From an uncultured Dokdonia sp. (GTDB taxonomy: Bacteria > Bacteroidota > Bacteroidia > Flavobacteriales > Flavobacteriaceae), in the NCBI RefSeq assembly GCF_947492535.1, contig NZ_CANLNH010000004.1, positions 186,001 through 250,000 on the forward strand: a DNA stretch of 64,000 nucleotides, read 5' to 3'. Position 1 is the first letter of the stretch, and every line of letters starts with the position of its first letter. The position numbers were made by a program, and so were the translations under genes. Shown here in pieces: positions 33,413 through 42,364 of the stretch. The notes under the pieces are model-generated. The model was not told where the DNA came from. It ran no database searches and saw only the letters and a program-made list of their open reading frames with translations.

Positions 33413-33450
33413 ACCAAGGCTAGAGATTACTATCTCTAGCCTTGGTTTTT
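33413..33450 (+). terminator. Strong Rho-independent terminator after the OmpA gene
   Basis: A 14-bp perfect stem (33414-33427 with 33432-33445), TACT loop, T5. Confidence 0.9.
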
Positions 33451-33500
33451 ATATAGAAGTACGTACTTCTTGTAATCTTATAACAATGCTTCACAATTGT

Positions 33501-33534
33501 ATAAGACATTTTCGTGCAAATCATGGCATCTTTG
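33501..33534 (+). promoter_or_regulatory. Stress-island promoter of the DJ-1/HPF operon
   Basis: ATAAGAC (33501-33507, in TTGTATAAGAC), exactly 19 bp, CATCTTTG (33527-33534). The ATG at 33590 follows 55 bp later. Confidence 0.7.
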
Positions 33535-33589
33535 TAATGTGTTAATGATGAGTGTAGTAACACTCATATTAAAGAGAAAATAAAAGAGC

Positions 33590-34273
33590 ATGAAAAACAT
33601 ATTATTCGTATTGACCAGTCACGAAGATTTAGGAGATACAAAACAGAAGACAGGATTTTGGATTGAAGAATTTGCAAATCCATATTACATAGTGAGAGAT
33701 GCTGGTCATTCTATTACGCTTGCTTCACCAAAAGGAGGATTACCTCCTATAGATCCAAAGAGCGATGCTCCAGATCAACAAACACCAGCAACGGTGAGAT
33801 TCAAAAAAGATAAACAAGCCCAGAAAGAATTGTCAGAAACAATTCCCTTATCAAAAATAAACGGAGAAGCGTTTGATGCTGTTTTTTATCCTGGTGGACA
33901 CGGACCTTTGTGGGATTTGACAGAAAATTATGATTCTATAACACTTATAGAGTCATTTTACAGAGAAGAAAAGCCTGTAAGTGCTGTATGCCATGCTCCA
34001 GCAATATTTAAACATACAAAAAAAGAAGATGGGACTCCTTTGGTAAAAGATAAAAAAGTAACTGGCTTCTCAAATAGTGAAGAAGCTGCAGTAGCTCTTA
34101 CAGATGTAGTGCCTTTTTTAGTTGAAGATATGCTGAAAAATCGAGGGAGTATATACTCTAAAAAAGAGGATTGGCAGCCCTACGCCATAGCAGATGGATT
34201 ACTTATAACTGGTCAAAATCCAGCATCTTCAGAAAAAGTAGCACAACTACTCTTAGAAAAATTAGAAGCATAA
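33590..34273 (+). CDS. DJ-1/PfpI family protein (Hsp31-like glyoxalase/chaperone)
   Basis: A 227-aa protein of the type 1 glutamine amidotransferase-like fold. The nucleophile elbow is AVCHAP (Cys134, His135). YPGGHGPLWDL (about 100-110) and the early Glu in GFWIEEFANPY complete the usual pocket. Hsp31-type members convert methylglyoxal to lactate and act as chaperones, and either role suits a stress operon. The length matches the Hsp31 subgroup. Confidence 0.88.
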   Translation: MKNILFVLTSHEDLGDTKQKTGFWIEEFANPYYIVRDAGHSITLASPKGGLPPIDPKSDAPDQQTPATVRFKKDKQAQKELSETIPLSKINGEAFDAVFYPGGHGPLWDLTENYDSITLIESFYREEKPVSAVCHAPAIFKHTKKEDGTPLVKDKKVTGFSNSEEAAVALTDVVPFLVEDMLKNRGSIYSKKEDWQPYAIADGLLITGQNPASSEKVAQLLLEKLEA

Positions 34274-34299
34274 TTAATAATAACCATAATATAAAACAT

Positions 34300-34599
34300 A
34301 TGAATATAGTATTTGAATATCAAAATATAAGCGGAAGTAAACGTTTGGAAGGGTACACTGAAGAGTTACTTAGCAATTTAGAAAAAAAGTATCCATTTTT
34401 AATACGAGGAGATGTTTTCTTTAAAAAAGAAAACAAATCAGATGGGACAGGGCATGTTTGCAGTATACGATTAAGCGCCCCAGGACCAAGACTGTTTGCA
34501 TCTTCAGACACCACAAGTTTTGAAGGCTCTATCTCGGAATGTTCGAGAGAGCTCGATCAACAATTAGAAAAACGTAAAAGTATGATGCAATCACACTAA
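34300..34599 (+). CDS. HPF/RaiA-family ribosome hibernation factor
   Basis: A 99-aa protein (start ATG 34300; the upstream in-frame extension overlaps the previous gene and is not conserved-looking). The fold is beta-alpha-beta-beta-beta-alpha: MNIVFEYQNI, ELLSNLEKKYPF, DVFFKKENKS, VCSIRLSAPG and a C-terminal helix. It would bind the 30S subunit and silence ribosomes in stationary phase. It follows the DJ-1 gene by 26 bp. Confidence 0.82.
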   Translation: MNIVFEYQNISGSKRLEGYTEELLSNLEKKYPFLIRGDVFFKKENKSDGTGHVCSIRLSAPGPRLFASSDTTSFEGSISECSRELDQQLEKRKSMMQSH

Positions 34600-34681
34600 T
34601 ATTTTAAACAAGTACTTAATATTCCCAAAACTCATTTAGAATTTTTGGGGATGAAATAATAATTAATTAAAAACACACATT

Positions 34682-34834
34682 ATGAAATTTATAAAAGAAG
34701 AAGAAGAAAAAAGAGATGATTACATATTTCAAAAAAATGATATTACCGTAAACACTACTAGATTTATAGTAGGTGTACTGATAGCTCTTGCTATAGCAGT
34801 AGTAGCAACAGGATTTTATCTTGATGTGTTTTAA
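34682..34834 (+). CDS. Small membrane protein, 50 aa
   Basis: A short ORF (ATG 34682, TAA 34832-34834) with a very acidic and basic head (KEEEEKRDD) and one transmembrane helix (TRFIVGVLIALAIAVVATGF, about 26-45). Unknown family. It is probably in the same transcript as HPF, with an 82-bp gap containing a weak hairpin (34620-34652). Confidence 0.65.
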   Translation: MKFIKEEEEKRDDYIFQKNDITVNTTRFIVGVLIALAIAVVATGFYLDVF

Positions 34835-34875
34835 TTTCAAATAAGTATATCAAATACCATTTATAGAAAATTTAT

Positions 34876-34909
34876 ACAATACATAGTGATAGTGGCATGA
34901 TAACAAAGC
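34876..34909 (+). promoter_or_regulatory. Doubtful stress-island promoter
   Basis: ACAATAC (34876-34882) is followed 19 bp later by AACAAAGC, which does not fit CATCTTTG. It is listed because it precedes the 34974 lipoprotein at the same distance (64 bp) as the lipocalin promoter. Confidence 0.25.
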
Positions 34910-34973
34910 TGTACATACACTATACTAAAAGTTTAATAACCATATAATTACAGCTTTAACCAAAATAAAAATT

Positions 34974-35561
34974 ATGAAAAAGATAATAGGAATAACAGGA
35001 TTAGCAGCGATTACATTATTAGTAACAAGTTGTGATATTTCTCAAAAAAAAGAAGCAGAACTTCCTGAAATAGATGTAGATGTTCAAACAGAAGCAGGAC
35101 AATTGCCAAGCTTTGATGTTGATTGGGCAGAAGTAAACGTAGGAACTCGTACCAAAACAGTAACAATACCTAAAGTCGTGATTGTAACTGAAGAAGAAGA
35201 GATAGAAGTCCCTTATTTAGACGTAGATATGCCAAATACTACTGCCGATAAAGAAGAGCTCAATTTAGTTGTTGAAGCAGAAGTGACAGATAACGAACAT
35301 TCTATCAAGATTAAAGAAATCATCGCTACAGATGATAAATTATTTGTAATTTCAGAATTGAAAGAAGGCTCAACTGCCATAGGAGATCAAAAAATGAGAG
35401 TTTCTGACCAAGTGGTACTAAATGCGCCAGATTTGAATGTAAAACATATTATTGTAGGAGAAAAACCAGATAGAGTATTTAATGATCAATATAAGTATGT
35501 TGAAAATTTATCTTCTTTCAAATCAGATTTAGAAGATGCGACTGTAATTTATTCTAAATAA
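34974..35561 (+). CDS. Acidic lipoprotein of unknown function
   Basis: A 195-aa lipoprotein (lipobox VTSC, Cys21). The mature part is acidic and strand-rich, with an IDVDVQTEAGQLPSFDVDWA segment and repeated Glu/Asp stretches. I do not recognise a family. It is the last gene of the stress island, followed by a terminator. Confidence 0.7.
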   Translation: MKKIIGITGLAAITLLVTSCDISQKKEAELPEIDVDVQTEAGQLPSFDVDWAEVNVGTRTKTVTIPKVVIVTEEEEIEVPYLDVDMPNTTADKEELNLVVEAEVTDNEHSIKIKEIIATDDKLFVISELKEGSTAIGDQKMRVSDQVVLNAPDLNVKHIIVGEKPDRVFNDQYKYVENLSSFKSDLEDATVIYSK

Positions 35562-35590
35562 TAAATAGTTAGATATAATAATTGAAAAAG

Positions 35591-35617
35591 ATCTTTCCTT
35601 GAGGGAAGATTTTTTTT
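35591..35617 (+). terminator. Rho-independent terminator
   Basis: Stem ATCTTTCC / GGGAAGAT (one T-G pair), 4-nt loop, T7. It ends the 34974 gene. Confidence 0.8.
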
Positions 35618-35645
35618 GCATATAAATGGTTTTCTTTCTTGGTGC

Positions 35646-35659
35646 GCTTTCGCGAAAGC
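35646..35659. repeat. Dispersed palindrome GCTTTCGCGAAAGC, intergenic
   Basis: An exact copy lying between two terminators, followed by ATATAAAA. Confidence 0.95.
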
Positions 35660-35673
35660 ATATAAAATATAAA

Positions 35674-35707
35674 AACCCAAATTTCTATAATGAGATTTGG
35701 GTTTTTT
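35674..35707 (+). terminator. Second Rho-independent terminator
   Basis: Stem AACCCAAAT (35674-35682) / ATTTGGGTT (35695-35703) plus T run. It is 57 bp beyond the previous terminator, so no known gene ends directly here. Confidence 0.75.
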
Positions 35708-35750
35708 AGTTACTATCTTAGCATTTATAATCAACAAAGGTTTTAAATAG

Positions 35751-36638
35751 ATGAAAAAGAAGATCCCTTTTCTTGTGTTATTAATTTTTATAGGACTTGC
35801 TAGTTATGCGCAATCCTTTGATGAAGAAAAACTATTAGAACGCGTTAGGACACTTTCTTCTGATGCTTTTGAAGGGAGAAGGACCGGAGAAAAAGGAGGT
35901 CTACTCGCGAGAACATATATCATCAAGACATTTGATAGTCTAGGGGTTGCTGCTTTTGGAAGCAAGTATGAACATCAATTTACATTTGATGTAAAAGGGA
36001 AGGAATATAAGGCAGCAAATATCTTAGGACAGATTAAAGGAACTGATTATCCAGACACCTATATTGTGATAAGTGCACATTATGATCATGTAGGAGTTGA
36101 AAAAGGTGAAGTCTATAATGGTGCCGATGATGATGCTTCTGGAATCTCAGCCTTATTTACCTTTGCAGAGTATCTTACTGAAAACCCTCCAAAACATACC
36201 GTAGTGTTAGCTGCTTTTGATGCTGAAGAATTAGGTCTTAAAGGAGCCTACTATTTCGTAGATAAAATGAAAGGCGCTAACATTATGGTAAATCTCAATA
36301 TGGATATGATAAGTCGTAGTGAGAAAAATGAACTCTATGTGGTAGGAACACCGCATAATGAACAATTAAAAACCATAATAGAAAATCTCAAAAACCCTAC
36401 TTCTTCCCAACTCTTGATAGGTCATGATGGTAATGATAAAAAACAAAACTGGACGATGGCTTCCGATCATGCAGCTTTTTATAAAGCAGGAATCCCTTTT
36501 TTGTATTTTGGAAATGAAGATCATGCAGGGTATCATCACCCTTCTGATGATTTTGAGAATATCACCCCAGTATTTTACAAAGATGCTGTTCAAATGATTT
36601 TTTCTGTCTTTATTCAAATTGATCAAAACGGACTTTAA
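35751..36638 (+). CDS. Secreted M28-family zinc aminopeptidase
   Basis: A 295-aa protein with a Sec signal peptide (cleaved after SYAQ, residue 21). The M28 metal ligands are visible: His110 (SAHYDHVG), Asp126 (NGADDDASG), Glu159-Glu160 (DAEELG), Asp in NLNMDMISR and His in GYHHPSDD. It would remove N-terminal residues from peptides in the periplasm or outside the cell. It stands alone between terminators and a long AT-rich gap. Confidence 0.93.
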   Translation: MKKKIPFLVLLIFIGLASYAQSFDEEKLLERVRTLSSDAFEGRRTGEKGGLLARTYIIKTFDSLGVAAFGSKYEHQFTFDVKGKEYKAANILGQIKGTDYPDTYIVISAHYDHVGVEKGEVYNGADDDASGISALFTFAEYLTENPPKHTVVLAAFDAEELGLKGAYYFVDKMKGANIMVNLNMDMISRSEKNELYVVGTPHNEQLKTIIENLKNPTSSQLLIGHDGNDKKQNWTMASDHAAFYKAGIPFLYFGNEDHAGYHHPSDDFENITPVFYKDAVQMIFSVFIQIDQNGL

Positions 36639-37073
36639 AAACAAGTGTTATTTTTTACTTTTTAGAAGCAAATATGATCTAAGTATTTGGTAAAAGATAT
36701 GTTGTAAAAAAATATGTACAAGCATATAATAAATCTGTTTAATCTTTTTTTTTGATTATACATAACTTTAATTCTCAATGTTATCAAAACGTTATCAAAA
36801 ACAATTGGAATCAAGTGTAAAATCCCTTGATGAGGCTGTTTTTACCTCTTAATTAGGTGCTATTTTGTGTATAAAAATAAAGAATTTAAACATTTGATTA
36901 TCAATATTTTAAATGTTTTGTTTAACAAAAATATAAGAAAATTCTGTTTTAGTGAATGTTGAAAACTTTGTGGATAACCACAATGTTAAAACCTAAAGCT
37001 CGCTCTCTTTTTTATTGATATTTGTTAGTCCCTAGTGGAATGAAAAAGAAATCAATTTAAATCATAACGGACA
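36639..37073. other. AT-rich intergenic region upstream of nrdB, 435 bp, with DnaA-box-like words
   Basis: No gene is seen. It contains a perfect DnaA box on the minus strand (TGTGGATAA, 36969-36977), set in a small palindrome TGTGG-ATAA-CCACA (36969-36982). It also has TTATCAAAA twice with an 11-bp period (36781-36789, 36792-36800), TTATCAATA near 36898, and an inverted repeat AAACATTT / AAATGTTT (36888-36895, 36911-36918). It probably controls nrdB transcription. An origin is possible but less likely. Confidence 0.5.
36969..36977 (-). promoter_or_regulatory. DnaA box
   Basis: TGTGGATAA is the reverse complement of the consensus TTATCCACA, 97 bp before the nrdB ATG. DnaA control of nrd genes is known in E. 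coli. Here it is inference. Confidence 0.5.
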
Positions 37074-38060
37074 ATGAGTGTAGTAGAGCCTATCTTAGCA
37101 GAAAATAAAGACAGATTTGTGATATTTCCTATCCAACACCATGATATTTGGGAGTGGTATAAGAAATCAGAAGCAAGCTTTTGGACTGCAGAAGAAATTG
37201 ACTTGCATCAAGATCTTACAGATTGGGCTACAAAACTCAATGATGACGAACGTTATTTTATTAAACATATTTTAGCCTTTTTTGCCGCATCTGATGGAAT
37301 TGTAAATGAAAACCTTGCTGAAAACTTTGTAAATGAAGTTCAGTATTCTGAAGCAAAATTCTTTTACGGATTCCAAATCATGATGGAGAATATCCATTCT
37401 GAAACCTACTCACTGCTTATCGATACATATGTAAAAGATGAAGCAGAAAAAGATAAACTATTTAATGCCTTAGAAAACTTTCCTGCGATTAAGAAAAAAG
37501 CAGATTGGGCTCTAAAATGGATAGATAGCCCAAGCTTTGCAGAACGTTTGATCGCTTTTGCAGCTGTAGAAGGAATTTTCTTCTCAGGAGCTTTTTGTTC
37601 TATTTACTGGTTAAAGAAAAGAGGGCTTATGCCTGGACTCACCTTTTCTAATGAATTAATTTCTCGTGATGAAGGAGTGCACTGTGACTTTGCCGTACAC
37701 TTACATAATCATCACTTAATTAATAGAGTACCTAAAGAGCGTATTAAAGAGATTATTGTTAACGCACTAGATATAGAGCGTGAGTTTATTACCGAATCAC
37801 TACCTGTTAGTCTTATCGGTATGAATGCAACCCTAATGACACAATACTTAGAGTATGTGACAGATCGCTTACTTACAGAATTAGATTGTGAGAAAGTGTA
37901 TAATACTGCAAATCCTTTTGATTTTATGGATATGATTTCACTACAAGGAAAAACAAACTTCTTCGAAAAAAGAGTGGGAGAATATCAAAAAGCAGGTGTT
38001 GTAAAAGACAAAGATGATAATGGAGAAGGTCAGAAAATTAGTTTTGACGCTTCATTCTAA
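37074..38060 (+). CDS. nrdB: Ribonucleotide reductase class Ia, beta subunit
   Basis: A 328-aa diiron-tyrosyl radical subunit. Iron ligands and the radical Tyr are recognisable: Glu and His in [10 protein letters not shown], with Tyr four residues after the His as in class I enzymes, and Glu and His in [10 protein letters not shown]. It supplies the radical for NrdA in making dNTPs. The C-terminal tail ([12 protein letters not shown]) is the likely NrdA-docking peptide. nrdA follows after 201 bp with a degenerate palindrome between them. Confidence 0.96.
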   Translation: MSVVEPILAENKDRFVIFPIQHHDIWEWYKKSEASFWTAEEIDLHQDLTDWATKLNDDERYFIKHILAFFAASDGIVNENLAENFVNEVQYSEAKFFYGFQIMMENIHSETYSLLIDTYVKDEAEKDKLFNALENFPAIKKKADWALKWIDSPSFAERLIAFAAVEGIFFSGAFCSIYWLKKRGLMPGLTFSNELISRDEGVHCDFAVHLHNHHLINRVPKERIKEIIVNALDIEREFITESLPVSLIGMNATLMTQYLEYVTDRLLTELDCEKVYNTANPFDFMDMISLQGKTNFFEKRVGEYQKAGVVKDKDDNGEGQKISFDASF

Positions 38061-38104
38061 ATAAGAATAAACTTTTAGGTCTTTTTGTATACGTTTTAAA
38101 GACC

Positions 38105-38118
38105 GCTTTCGCGAAATC
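38105..38118. repeat. Degenerate palindrome copy between nrdB and nrdA
   Basis: GCTTTCGCGAAATC: one substitution (T for G at 38117). A TATACG at 38088-38093 lies 11 bp to the left, as if the left flank had been displaced. Confidence 0.75.
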
Positions 38119-38261
38119 GTATAACTTGATGTACGAATCGTGATTTCATAATAACAAATCATAATGCATTACAGCTTTGGGGAAAAAACTGTATGCTATA
38201 AATTAACAAACCTTTTTCTCAATCGGGGGAAGACTTTTGAGAGAATAAATATTTTAAGTGT

Positions 38262-40868
38262 ATGTATGTAGTAAAAAGAGATGGTCGTCAGGAACCGGTC
38301 ATGTTTGATAAAATTACTTCTAGAGTAAGAAAATTATGTTATGGATTAAGTGATTTTGTAGATCCTGTAAAAATCTCGATGCGTGTTATCGAAGGTCTTT
38401 ATGATGGTGTAACTACAAGTGAACTTGATAATCTAGCAGCAGAAACAGCAGCGTCTATGACCACAAGTCATCCAGACTATGCAAAACTTGCAGCGCGTAT
38501 TTCGGTATCAAACCTACATAAAAACACAAAGAAGTCGTTCTCAGAAGTGATGACAGACTTATATGAGTATGTAAATCCACGTACCAATAAGAAAGCTCCT
38601 ATGATCGCAGATGATGTCTATCAGGTAATGATGGAGAATAAAGATGCGATCGATTCGATGATTATTTATAATCGTGATTTTGGATACGATTACTTTGGTT
38701 TTAAAACACTAGAGCGTTCATACTTATTAAAGATTAATGGGAAAATAGCAGAACGTCCACAGCATATGTTGATGCGTGTTTCTATTGGAATTCATTTGAA
38801 TGACTTAGAAGCCGCTAGAGAGACGTATGAGTTGATGTCTAAAAAATATTTTACACACGCAACACCTACCTTGTTTAATTCAGGTACCCCTAAACCACAA
38901 ATGTCATCTTGTTTCCTACTAACAATGAAAGAAGACAGTATTGATGGTATTTATGATACACTTAAACAAACAGCAAAAATTTCTCAAAGTGCGGGAGGTA
39001 TAGGATTGTCTATACATAATATTCGTGCAAAAGGCTCATATATTGGAGGGACTAACGGTACTTCTAATGGAATTGTACCTATGCTTAAAGTATTTAATGA
39101 TACGGCAAGATATGTAGATCAAGGAGGCGGAAAGCGTAAAGGTTCTTTTGCAATATATATGGAACCTTGGCATGCAGATATTTTTGATTTCTTAGATCTT
39201 AAGAAAAATCATGGAGCTGAAGAAATGAGAGCTCGTGATTTATTCTATGCAATGTGGATCTCTGACTTATTCATGAAGAGAGTGCAAGAAGATGGACCAT
39301 GGACATTAATGTGTCCAAACGAATGTCCAAATCTTTTTGATGTATATGGAGATGAGTTTGAAGCACTATATACAAAGTACGAAGAAGAAGGAAAAGGACG
39401 TAGAACGATCAAGGCTCGTGAACTGTGGGAGAAGATTATGGAATCTCAAATTGAGACAGGAACTCCATACATGTTGTATAAAGATGCAGCAAATCGTAAA
39501 TCTAACCAAAAGAACCTCGGTACCATACGTTCATCAAACTTATGTACAGAGATTCTTGAATATACATCACCCGATGAGATTGCGGTATGTAACCTTGCAT
39601 CTATAGCACTTCCTATGTTTATAAAAGACGGTGCTTTTGATCATCAAGAATTATATAACATAACAGTAAGAGCGACTAAAAACTTAAATACAGTTATAGA
39701 TCGTAATTACTATCCAGTTAAAGAAGCAGAAAATTCAAATATGCGCCACCGTCCTATTGGATTAGGAGTGCAAGGGCTTGCAGATACCTTTATCAAACTG
39801 CGTTTACCTTTTACAAGTGACGAAGCAAAAAAACTGAATCAAGAGATTTTTGAAACGCTATATTTTGCGGCAGTAACAGCTTCTAAAGATTTAGCGATCA
39901 AAGAAGGAGCATACTCATCATTTGAAGGATCTCCAATAGCAAAAGGAGAATTCCAATACAACCTCTGGAATATAAAAGATGACGAATTAAGTGGACGTTG
40001 GGATTGGGCATCATTACGTAAAGAAGTGATGGAGCACGGTGTACGTAATTCATTATTAGTGGCTCCTATGCCTACAGCTTCTACATCACAAATATTAGGA
40101 AATAACGAAGCCTTTGAGCCATACACATCAAATATCTATACACGTCGTGTGCTTTCTGGAGAATTTATTGTTGTAAATAAACATCTTCTTGAAGACCTTG
40201 TGTCACTGAACCTATGGAATGATGATCTAAAAGCAGCGATTATGCGCGCAAATGGATCTATTCAAGGAATTGATGTGATTCCTCAAGAGTTAAAAGAATT
40301 GTATAAGACGGTTTGGGAGATGAGTATGAAAGATATCATCGATATGTCTCGTCATAGAGGATACTTTATTGATCAGTCTCAATCGTTGAACTTATTTATG
40401 GAAGGTGCAAACTTTGCAAAACTTACATCTATGCATTTCTATGCATGGCAAAGCGGATTAAAAACAGGTATGTATTACCTACGTACAAAATCTGCTGTAG
40501 ATGCTAAGAAGTTTACATTATCTGCAAAGAAAAAAGAAGCACCTCAGCCAGCACAGCAGCAAGTAGCAGCGAGGGCAGCTCAAAAATTAACAGCAACACA
40601 ACAACCAGCGACACCACTTCCTTCAACAGGAACGAATGTGCCGTCTCAAGTAGTAGAGCATGCGCAAGCAGCAGCAGAAATGCAAGTGCAAATGAGTCTT
40701 GAAGAACCAGCAGCTTCTTATGAAGTACAGCAGTCAAATCTTCAGGAACAAACACAAGCGCCATCTCAACCTAATACAGAGCCTATGTCGCCAGAAGAAA
40801 TGAAAGCGATCATAGCACAAGCAAAAGCATCTCAAGGAGATGATGATTGCTTAATGTGTGGTTCTTAA
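38262..40868 (+). CDS. nrdA: Ribonucleotide reductase class Ia, alpha subunit, with long linker tail
   Basis: An 868-aa catalytic subunit. An N-terminal ATP-cone (about 1-95) gives overall activity control. The (beta/alpha)10 barrel has Cys in MSSCFLL, NLCTE with the thiyl Cys, and PMPTASTSQ. Residues about 750-860 form a Gln/Ala/Pro-rich, probably disordered linker ending in CLMCGS, the redox-active Cys pair that re-reduces the active site. The linker is longer and of lower complexity than usual. A perfect palindromic terminator follows. Confidence 0.96.
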   Translation: MYVVKRDGRQEPVMFDKITSRVRKLCYGLSDFVDPVKISMRVIEGLYDGVTTSELDNLAAETAASMTTSHPDYAKLAARISVSNLHKNTKKSFSEVMTDLYEYVNPRTNKKAPMIADDVYQVMMENKDAIDSMIIYNRDFGYDYFGFKTLERSYLLKINGKIAERPQHMLMRVSIGIHLNDLEAARETYELMSKKYFTHATPTLFNSGTPKPQMSSCFLLTMKEDSIDGIYDTLKQTAKISQSAGGIGLSIHNIRAKGSYIGGTNGTSNGIVPMLKVFNDTARYVDQGGGKRKGSFAIYMEPWHADIFDFLDLKKNHGAEEMRARDLFYAMWISDLFMKRVQEDGPWTLMCPNECPNLFDVYGDEFEALYTKYEEEGKGRRTIKARELWEKIMESQIETGTPYMLYKDAANRKSNQKNLGTIRSSNLCTEILEYTSPDEIAVCNLASIALPMFIKDGAFDHQELYNITVRATKNLNTVIDRNYYPVKEAENSNMRHRPIGLGVQGLADTFIKLRLPFTSDEAKKLNQEIFETLYFAAVTASKDLAIKEGAYSSFEGSPIAKGEFQYNLWNIKDDELSGRWDWASLRKEVMEHGVRNSLLVAPMPTASTSQILGNNEAFEPYTSNIYTRRVLSGEFIVVNKHLLEDLVSLNLWNDDLKAAIMRANGSIQGIDVIPQELKELYKTVWEMSMKDIIDMSRHRGYFIDQSQSLNLFMEGANFAKLTSMHFYAWQSGLKTGMYYLRTKSAVDAKKFTLSAKKKEAPQPAQQQVAARAAQKLTATQQPATPLPSTGTNVPSQVVEHAQAAAEMQVQMSLEEPAASYEVQQSNLQEQTQAPSQPNTEPMSPEEMKAIIAQAKASQGDDDCLMCGS

Positions 40869-40909
40869 TACCCTTTGCAAAAGCAAAATAATATTTAAGT
40901 GTTAATAGA

Positions 40910-40943
40910 AAAACCCAGTTTTCAAATTTGAAAACTGGGTTTT
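40910..40943 (+). terminator. Terminator of nrdA
   Basis: A perfect 34-nt palindrome made of a 17-bp stem with no spacer (AAAACCCAGTTTTCAAA and its complement), ending TTTT. Confidence 0.85.
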
Positions 40944-41002
40944 GTCATGTAAAGAGATAAGGATTCCATATTTTATTATATATTGATCTAAAAAAGAAAT
41001 CT

Positions 41003-41518
41003 ATGGAGGAGAGTGTCGAAGATATCTCTGAGGGTTTACAGTGTTCTTTGTGTGCTACTTCTATGGAAGAAAATTACATCTTTTGTACCTCTTGCGGATA
41101 CCCTGAAAAAGGATCAGAAGAAGAACAAGCAAAATTTCATGCGCATCGTATACTAACTATACGTAAATCTAGTGATGCGAGAAAAGGAATTACTGGAGCA
41201 AGAAACATCTTATTTATCATTGCAGCAATCAATATGGTATGGGGGATTTTTTATTTCTTTCAAAATGTTCAAGACATTTCATTGCTTCTTTATTTTGCCA
41301 TCATATCTGTTATTTATTTGATTTTAGGATATTGGTCCCAACAAAAAGCATTAATAGCTTTGATATTAGGCTTGCTTGTTTATCTCACTATTATTGTGCT
41401 TGGAGCTATTTATGAACCATCATCTATTATAAGCGTGAGTAGCTTGCTTATAAAAGCTTTTGTGATTGTGTATTTAGCTAGAGGAATTAATGCAGCATTG
41501 CAGATAAAGAAAGTCTAA
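41003..41518 (+). CDS. Zinc-ribbon membrane protein
   Basis: A 171-aa protein with an N-terminal zinc ribbon (Cys14, Cys17, Cys28, Cys31) and about four hydrophobic helices (68-170). The function is unknown. Its stop codon overlaps the ATG of the CPBP gene (TAATG), so the two are coupled and share the zinc-ribbon design. Confidence 0.8.
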   Translation: MEESVEDISEGLQCSLCATSMEENYIFCTSCGYPEKGSEEEQAKFHAHRILTIRKSSDARKGITGARNILFIIAAINMVWGIFYFFQNVQDISLLLYFAIISVIYLILGYWSQQKALIALILGLLVYLTIIVLGAIYEPSSIISVSSLLIKAFVIVYLARGINAALQIKKV

Positions 41519-42273
41519 TGGAAGAAAAACCGACATCTGTACAGTATTGCCTGCACTGCGCTGCTTCTCTTCCAGATACTGCAAAATTTTGCTCACAATG
41601 TGGTACCGCTATAACAACTCCTGTGGCTAAAGGAATTCAAAAGAGCGTCTATTATATCATAGCTTTCTATCTCGCATTTCTTTTATTGGCCATTTTAAGT
41701 GTTGTTATCTTTAGTAATGATACAAGCTTCTTTTCTGAAGTACTTGTAGAGGCTATTTTTATAGTAATGACATTAGGGTTTTGCGCTCTAGATTGGAAAG
41801 CAATTATGAAATTGTATCATATCCCAAAAGTAGATGTAAAAGGAGTGCTTATGATGCTTCTTGTTCCTGTAGGAAGTGCTTTTCTAGTTTATTACGGAAT
41901 TCATTGGCTAAATGTTGCATTAGATTGGTATGATGAAAATATATTTGAAGAATATATATATTATAAAAACACCTTGTTATGGGCAATCTTGTTTACAGCG
42001 ATACTGCCTCCTATTTTTGAAGAACTAGCCTTTAGGGGATTTTTATTTAATGAAATGCGCAAAGTGAGTTCTGTTCAAGTGACAATTATAGGAACTTCTT
42101 TTCTCTTTGCATTGGTTCACTTTTCGTTTATTTCTTTTATCTGGATATTTCCTTTTGGTTTATTTTTAGGATATCTAAGGCAGCGATATAGAACTTTGTG
42201 GTTATCTATGGTAGTACATTTTATACATAATTTTTTAGTACTAATGCTAGATTATACATATTTTCAAGTCTAG
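41518..42273 (+). CDS. CPBP-family intramembrane metalloprotease with N-terminal zinc ribbon
   Basis: A 251-aa membrane protein. The zinc ribbon is Cys11, Cys14, Cys25, Cys28. The CPBP (Abi/CAAX-like) motifs are EELAFRGFLF (motif 1, EExxxR), ALVHFSF (motif 2) and a later VVHFIHNF (motif 3). Such proteins cut within membranes or act in bacteriocin self-immunity or protein maturation. The substrate is unknown here. No leaderless peptide gene is visible next to it. Confidence 0.88.
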   Translation: MEEKPTSVQYCLHCAASLPDTAKFCSQCGTAITTPVAKGIQKSVYYIIAFYLAFLLLAILSVVIFSNDTSFFSEVLVEAIFIVMTLGFCALDWKAIMKLYHIPKVDVKGVLMMLLVPVGSAFLVYYGIHWLNVALDWYDENIFEEYIYYKNTLLWAILFTAILPPIFEELAFRGFLFNEMRKVSSVQVTIIGTSFLFALVHFSFISFIWIFPFGLFLGYLRQRYRTLWLSMVVHFIHNFLVLMLDYTYFQV

Positions 42274-42310
42274 ATGTTTGAAGTCTTTAGTGTGTAATAC
42301 TCAGGTATAC

Positions 42311-42322
42311 GCTTTCGCGAAA
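42311..42322. repeat. Palindrome copy interrupted by a 20-bp GC-rich insert
   Basis: The left part TATACGCTTTCGCGAAA is followed by 20 bp (42323-42342, CTGTCAGCCGGAAGGCAGGA, 13 of 20 G/C). The expected right flank GCGTATATA then resumes at 42343. It looks like insertion into a former perfect copy. Confidence 0.7.
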
Positions 42323-42364
42323 CTGTCAGCCGGAAGGCAGGAGCGTATATAACATGCATTTCTT

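Noticed and set aside
34171-34299. N-terminal extension of the HPF gene to 34171
   Set aside because: It overlaps the end of the DJ-1/PfpI gene in another frame. The family starts at the ATG at 34300.
34620-34652. Hairpin ATTCCCAAAA / TTTTGGGGAT as a terminator after HPF
   Set aside because: The stem is weak and there is no T run after it, so it is not called as a terminator.
36639-37073. Chromosomal origin of replication
   Set aside because: There is only one perfect DnaA box, and neighbouring genes (M28 peptidase, nrdB) give no support. Control of nrdB is simpler.
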